From Thermohalobaculum sp038524325 (GTDB lineage Bacteria > Pseudomonadota > Alphaproteobacteria > Rhodobacterales > Rhodobacteraceae): 18,248 nt of DNA. The notes under the pieces are model-generated. The model ran no database searches, was not told where the DNA came from, and worked only from the letters and a program-made list of their open reading frames with translations. How positions within the stretch are numbered: position 1 is the stretch's first letter; each line of letters starts with the position of its first letter. The stretch spans positions 1 through 18,248 of the forward strand of contig JBCBIS010000075.1 in assembly GCA_038524325.1 (NCBI GenBank), given 5' to 3'. The position numbers were made by a program, and so were the translations under genes. Of this stretch, positions 15,053 through 18,248 are shown in pieces.

Positions 15053-16627
15053 TTGAGCGTTTTGCAATTTGTCATCGAGTGGATCGCGGCGGAGTGGGGC
15101 TGGCTGACCGGCTTGCTCGCGGGGGTCTTCGGGTTCTTCGGCACCATGTTCGCCGCCTCCCCCGCCTTTCGCGAGCGGCTCGCGAAACCGGTGCTCGCGG
15201 ATCTGACGGGGGCGGAGGCGGGGGCCGGCACCCCATATGCCCGTCTGGTCGGCCACGCGCTCGACCGCATCGCCCGCTGGACCACGCCAGCCAGCGTGGA
15301 GGAGCATGGGTGGGTGTTTCGTGACCTTCGCGCGGCGACCAGGGTGGAGGCGGCGCGGGTCGGCGGCCATCCGTTCGGCTGGGGCCTGTTCGACCGGGCC
15401 TTGGCGCTGGCCTTTCTCTATCCGATCCTGCTGCTGTTCCTGGTTTGGATCGCGACGGGGTGGGAGATGTGGATCGGCGATCTGCCGGTTCTGCCCCCAC
15501 GGCCGGATTGGTGGTGGGAACGGACAGCGGCAATCGGCCTGATGGCGGTTTGCGGAGTCTATTTCACGCTGCGCCAATCAGCGCGATTTATCGTCAAACT
15601 CATCGCGTTGATTGGAGCACTCATCTACGCGGTCGTATACGCAGTAGCAATCGCAGTTGCAGGCGCAGTGGCAGTAGCAGTCGCAGCCGCAGTCGTATAC
15701 GCAGTTGCAAGCGCAGTCGCATTCGCAGTCGGAGTTGCAGGCGCATTCGCAGTCACAGTCGCAGGCGCGGGCGCAGTCGCATTCGTAGTCGCAGGAGCAG
15801 GAGCAGGCGCAGGCGCAGTCGCAGTCGCAGTCGCATGCGCAGCCGCAAGCGCACTGGTTCTGGGACTATCCCGGCTTGCGGCGGCTAGGAGGGGCGGCCT
15901 CTCCTTTCTCCTCCTCACCCTGTTCACCTTTGCCGGGTTCTTAGCCGCGGCGGCGTTCGGTGATTTTTAGGATGAGGGCACACGGCCCGCCCTGGTCTTT
16001 CTGCTGCTGATCCCTCTGGTGAATGGGTGTTGGGATTATGTCTCCCTCGGCGTGACACGGTGGCTGTTGCGGGCGGGGACGCGCTCACCCGCACGGGCGA
16101 TCTTCTTCGGCGTGCTGGATTTCGGGGCGGCGCTGGTGTTCTTCACCGCGCTCGGCTGCACGCTGATCGGGGCGATCCATCTGGCGAATGGGCTGGCCGG
16201 GCAGCCGCTGGTGGATCTGGGGGCGCTGTTCGACAGCCTGCGCCATCCAGCGCAGCCGGGGCAGAATGTGTGGATCTATGGCATGATCTTTTCGACCCTG
16301 CTGCCGACTTATGCCCATTTCGCGGTGGCGAGTTTCAGCGCGCTGGCCTGGCTGCCCGCCTTGCCGCACTGGGCGCGCGGCTGGCTGGACAGCCTGATGA
16401 CGGAGGAGGAGAAGCCGGATCCGGCCTATGTCCTCCTCCTCAGCCTGTCGGCAACGGTGATGCTGGTGCTGGCACTGGTCGTGCCGCTGATCCTGATCGG
16501 GGGGGCGGGATACGGCCTTTGGGCGCTGTTGCAGGTCTTTGGCGAAGATTACCTCTCGCTCTTCGAGCGCTTTGCCCAGTTGCTGGGCGCACCGGTCACG
16601 CCCCAGCCCGAGTTGATCAGCACCTAG
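15053..16627 (+). pseudogene. multi-spanning membrane protein gene interrupted by an in-frame TAG
   Basis: A TTG start at 15053, after AGGGGG at a spacing of 5, opens a frame that meets TAG at 15968-15970 (305 residues). It then continues in exactly the same frame to a stop at 16625-16627, 524 codons without the amber. The protein has hydrophobic segments near residues 13-35, 113-135, 160-180 and 280-303. A low-complexity Ala/Val/Gly stretch occupies residues 193-267. Four or more further membrane segments lie past the amber (VFLLLIPLV; IFFGVLDFGAALVFFTALG; IYGMIFSTLL; VLLLSLSATVMLVLALVVPLILI). The second part has no credible start: only GTG at 16019 with no ribosome site, and it lies inside a hydrophobic segment. 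I read it as one gene broken by a nonsense change, though two genes, readthrough or an assembly error cannot be excluded. I do not recognise its function. Confidence 0.65.
15629..15853 (+). repeat. degenerate GCAGTC-type hexanucleotide repeat inside the membrane protein gene
   Basis: Across about 75 codons nearly every second codon is GCA (Ala), alternating mostly with GTC/GTA/GTT (Val), GGC (Gly), TTC or AGC. The protein reads as runs like AVAVAVAAAVVYAVASAVAFAVG. Exact runs of (GCAGTC) occur near the 3' end. The heavy use of GCA contrasts with GCG/GCC elsewhere in the window, pointing to repeat expansion rather than ordinary codon evolution. The hexamer keeps the reading frame when units are gained or lost. 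The other two plus-strand frames are also open through much of it, giving Arg/Ser-rich shadows. Confidence 0.9.
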
Positions 16628-16658
16628 CTTGACTTGCCCCCGCACCGCGGTCACATAG
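16628..16658 (+). promoter_or_regulatory. candidate promoter for the lepB pair
   Basis: CTTGAC (16628-16633), the preferred alphaproteobacterial -35, is followed about 18 bp later by ACATAG (16653-16658) as a weak -10, roughly 30 bp upstream of the lepB start. It begins right after the stop of the interrupted membrane protein gene. Consensus-based prediction. Confidence 0.42.
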
Positions 16659-16689
16659 CGCGGCATCGAGAGTGAGGATGAGAGCGCGT

Positions 16690-17571
16690 ATGGCGAAGGC
16701 GAAGCAGAAGGATGGGTTCTGGGAGACGCTGAAGACGATCTTCTGGGCCCTGGTCATCGCGGCGGCGTTTCGCACCATCCTGTTCCAGCCGTTCTCGATC
16801 CCCTCGGGCTCGATGAAGCCGAACCTGTTGGTGGGCGATTACCTTTTCGTCTCGAAATTCGCCTATGGCTACTCGCGCTATTCCCTGCCGTTCAGCCCCG
16901 ATGTGGGCGAGGGGCGGATCTGGGCCAGCCTGCCCGAGCGCGGAGATGTGGTGGTCTTCAAGCACCCGCAGAGGGACCAGTGCAGCCAGGGGCCGATCGA
17001 GTTGGTGGTCAGCCTGGCCCGCCGGGTGGCGGGGGCGCGGGTGCCCTATACCAATGACTGCACGGATTACGTCAAACGGGTGGTCGGTCTGCCGGGCGAC
17101 CAGATCCAGGTGTCGGGCGGCGTCCTCTCGATCAACGGCATTCCCGTCGGCATGGAGCGGGTCGCCGATTTCGTCGAGATCAAGCAGATGCGCGGAAATC
17201 CGCCCAGCGCGCCCCGTTGCCTCCAGCCCGAACCCTCGATCGGCGGAGAATGCGCGAAGGAGCAGTGGCTGGAGACGCTGCCCGAAGGGACGTCACACCG
17301 GGTTCTGAACCTGTCGGGCACCATCGGCCAGCCGGGCACCGGCCCGCGCGGGACCGATGACACCTCGGTGTTCACCGTGCCCGATGGCCATCTGTTCTTC
17401 ATGGGCGACAACCGGGACAACTCGGTCGACAGCCGGAAACAGAACGATGTCGGCATGGTCCCCTTGGAGAACCTGATCGGACGGGCGGATGTGGTGGCAT
17501 TCTCCTGGGACGGTCCGATCTGGAAAGTCTGGGACTGGCGCGCGGACCGGTTCTTCAAATGGATCGAATGA
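16690..17571 (+). CDS. lepB: signal peptidase I
   Basis: The product is 293 residues from ATG at 16690, with GAGG 12 bases upstream; in-frame starts at 16672 (GTG) and 16678 (ATG) are possible but poorly spaced from it. One N-terminal membrane segment (about 14-32) anchors a periplasmic protease that removes signal peptides. Catalytic Ser41 is in IPSGSMKP, general-base Lys129 is in DYVKRVVGLPGD, and the conserved late box is MGDNRDNSVDSR, all intact. Between FKHPQ (90-94) and DYVKR there is an insertion of about 30 residues with Cys98 and Cys124, absent from the adjacent paralogue; a disulfide-closed loop is possible. A second Cys pair (CLQPEPSIGGEC) is shared with the paralogue. The stop overlaps the next gene's start as ATGA. 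Confidence 0.96.
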   Translation: MAKAKQKDGFWETLKTIFWALVIAAAFRTILFQPFSIPSGSMKPNLLVGDYLFVSKFAYGYSRYSLPFSPDVGEGRIWASLPERGDVVVFKHPQRDQCSQGPIELVVSLARRVAGARVPYTNDCTDYVKRVVGLPGDQIQVSGGVLSINGIPVGMERVADFVEIKQMRGNPPSAPRCLQPEPSIGGECAKEQWLETLPEGTSHRVLNLSGTIGQPGTGPRGTDDTSVFTVPDGHLFFMGDNRDNSVDSRKQNDVGMVPLENLIGRADVVAFSWDGPIWKVWDWRADRFFKWIE

Positions 17572-18248
17572 GCCGGCGCCTTCGCTGGACCCTGATATTG
17601 GCAGTGGCCCTTCCGGTCGTGCTTGTCTGGAACCTCTTCGGTTTCAGCCCGCTCTCGGTCCGGTTGTTCGGCGGAGGGTATCATTCGATCTCCGCGGGTT
17701 CGATGAAGCCAGCTTTGATGCCGGGGGACATGATCTTGTCCCTGCCGGTCAGGGATCCGGCGCGCGGCGATGTGGTCGTGTTCCGCCATCCCCAGAACCG
17801 CGCGGATTACGTCGCCCGGATCGTTGGCCTGGCGGGAGAGCAGGTGCAGATGACGGGCGGCGTCCTGCATATCGGTGGTGTCGCGGCGGGCATGGCGCCT
17901 GTGGAGGATTTCGTTGAATCGCAGGTCCCCCGAGGCACTCCACCCCGGCCGCCGAGATGTCGACGGCCGATGCCGAAGCCCGGCGGCGATTGCTTGAAGG
18001 AGCAATGGGTCGAGACCCTGCCGGACGGGCAGTCGCACCGGATCCTGAATGTGGTTGGGACGATCGGCGTCGTGGGGAGCGGCAGATCTGACGAAACCCC
18101 GGTCTTCTCGATCCCCGATGATCATGTTTTCGTTATGGGCGACCACCGCGATAACGCGATCGACAGCCGCGCATATGGGCCGGTGGCCATGGCGGATGTG
18201 AAGCATCGGGTCTGGCGGGTCCTGACCTCCTGGGCCCCGGGGTCCAGC
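17568..18248 (+). CDS. second signal peptidase I-like protein lacking the catalytic lysine (partial)
   Basis: ATG at 17568 overlaps the lepB stop (ATGA, 17568-17571). The frame stays open to the window edge, giving 227 residues with no stop. It has an N-terminal membrane segment (8-24), the Ser box SAGSMKPALMPGD with Ser45, and the late box MGDHRDNAIDSR. The segment CRRPMPKPGGDC-LKEQWVETLPDGQSHRILN matches lepB closely, so this is a tandem duplicate of the S26 family. At the position of the catalytic Lys, DYVKRVVGLPGD of lepB is DYVARIVGLAGE here: Ala83, codon GCC at 17814-17816. The frame is otherwise intact, so this looks like a maintained but probably inactive or altered paralogue. The 3' end is outside the window. 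Confidence 0.9.
   Translation, partial: MSRRLRWTLILAVALPVVLVWNLFGFSPLSVRLFGGGYHSISAGSMKPALMPGDMILSLPVRDPARGDVVVFRHPQNRADYVARIVGLAGEQVQMTGGVLHIGGVAAGMAPVEDFVESQVPRGTPPRPPRCRRPMPKPGGDCLKEQWVETLPDGQSHRILNVVGTIGVVGSGRSDETPVFSIPDDHVFVMGDHRDNAIDSRAYGPVAMADVKHRVWRVLTSWAPGSS

Noticed and set aside
15445..15888. Arg/Ser-rich 147-codon frame over the hexamer repeat
   Set aside because: It is a frame shadow of the GCA-GTC repeat; the membrane-protein frame extends well beyond the repeat with sensible hydrophobic segments.
15968..15970. Pyrrolysine or programmed recoding at the TAG
   Set aside because: No pyl genes or recoding structure are visible and the family is unknown; nonsense mutation or sequence error is simpler. 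Kept only as something to test.
16019..16627. Independent 202-codon gene starting at GTG 16019
   Set aside because: No Shine-Dalgarno precedes it, the GTG sits inside a hydrophobic segment, and the frame continues unbroken back to the amber codon in phase with the upstream half.

Overview
The window looks like chromosomal DNA of a GC-rich alphaproteobacterium, most likely a member of the Rhodobacterales (Rhodobacteraceae/Roseobacter group). The basis is high GC with strongly C/G-ending codons, a single bifunctional RelA/SpoT-type protein directly after rpoZ, and the order NYN gene / folK / rpoZ / rsh / DUF2062 / pdxJ / acpS / lepB. From general knowledge this order is typical of that group; no database search was possible.

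Layout. Positions 1-6018 form a catabolic/accessory block. A leftward hydantoinase/oxoprolinase-type pair (hyuA then hyuB, overlapping by 4 bp) leads into a third gene that leaves the window at base 1. A divergent LysR-type regulator sits beside it, with a perfect inverted repeat between them. A leftward amidohydrolase/deacetylase-type metalloenzyme converges on the regulator, and a 15-bp tandem repeat fills the gap. Positions 6139-7829 hold a rightward two-gene unit: a UDP-glucuronate 4-epimerase-like enzyme overlapping upp. Positions 7857-9087 hold a leftward overlapping pair, a NYN-domain protein followed by a family 5 uracil-DNA glycosylase. From 9221 to 14919 there is a rightward housekeeping run: folK, rpoZ, rsh, a DUF2062 membrane protein, pdxJ, a small peptide gene and acpS. 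From 15053 to the end come a multi-spanning membrane protein gene interrupted by an in-frame amber codon, then two tandem signal peptidase I genes.

Most unusual points. (1) Between pdxJ and acpS lies an 81-codon gene whose N-terminus matches a double-glycine secretion leader (LSNQDLDAVTGG), so it may be an exported, bacteriocin-like peptide; no dedicated transporter or maturase is visible. (2) The second signal peptidase keeps the Ser box and the GDxRDN box, but Ala replaces the catalytic Lys. The first copy is normal in its catalytic boxes but carries an extra segment of about 30 residues with two cysteines. (3) The membrane protein gene contains about 225 bp of degenerate hexanucleotide repeat (GCA-GTC type, encoding Ala-Val/Gly), and an amber codon splits an otherwise continuous frame of about 524 codons. 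(4) The acpS ribosome binding site lies inside a 10-bp stem.

How the genes work together. The housekeeping run serves cofactor supply (folate, pyridoxal phosphate, phosphopantetheine transfer), stringent response/transcription (RelA/SpoT, omega) and protein export (LepB). The hyu block is probably an inducible pathway for cyclic amides or related nitrogen compounds under the LysR protein. Joint action of the peptide gene, the membrane protein and the signal peptidase pair is only a hypothesis from proximity.
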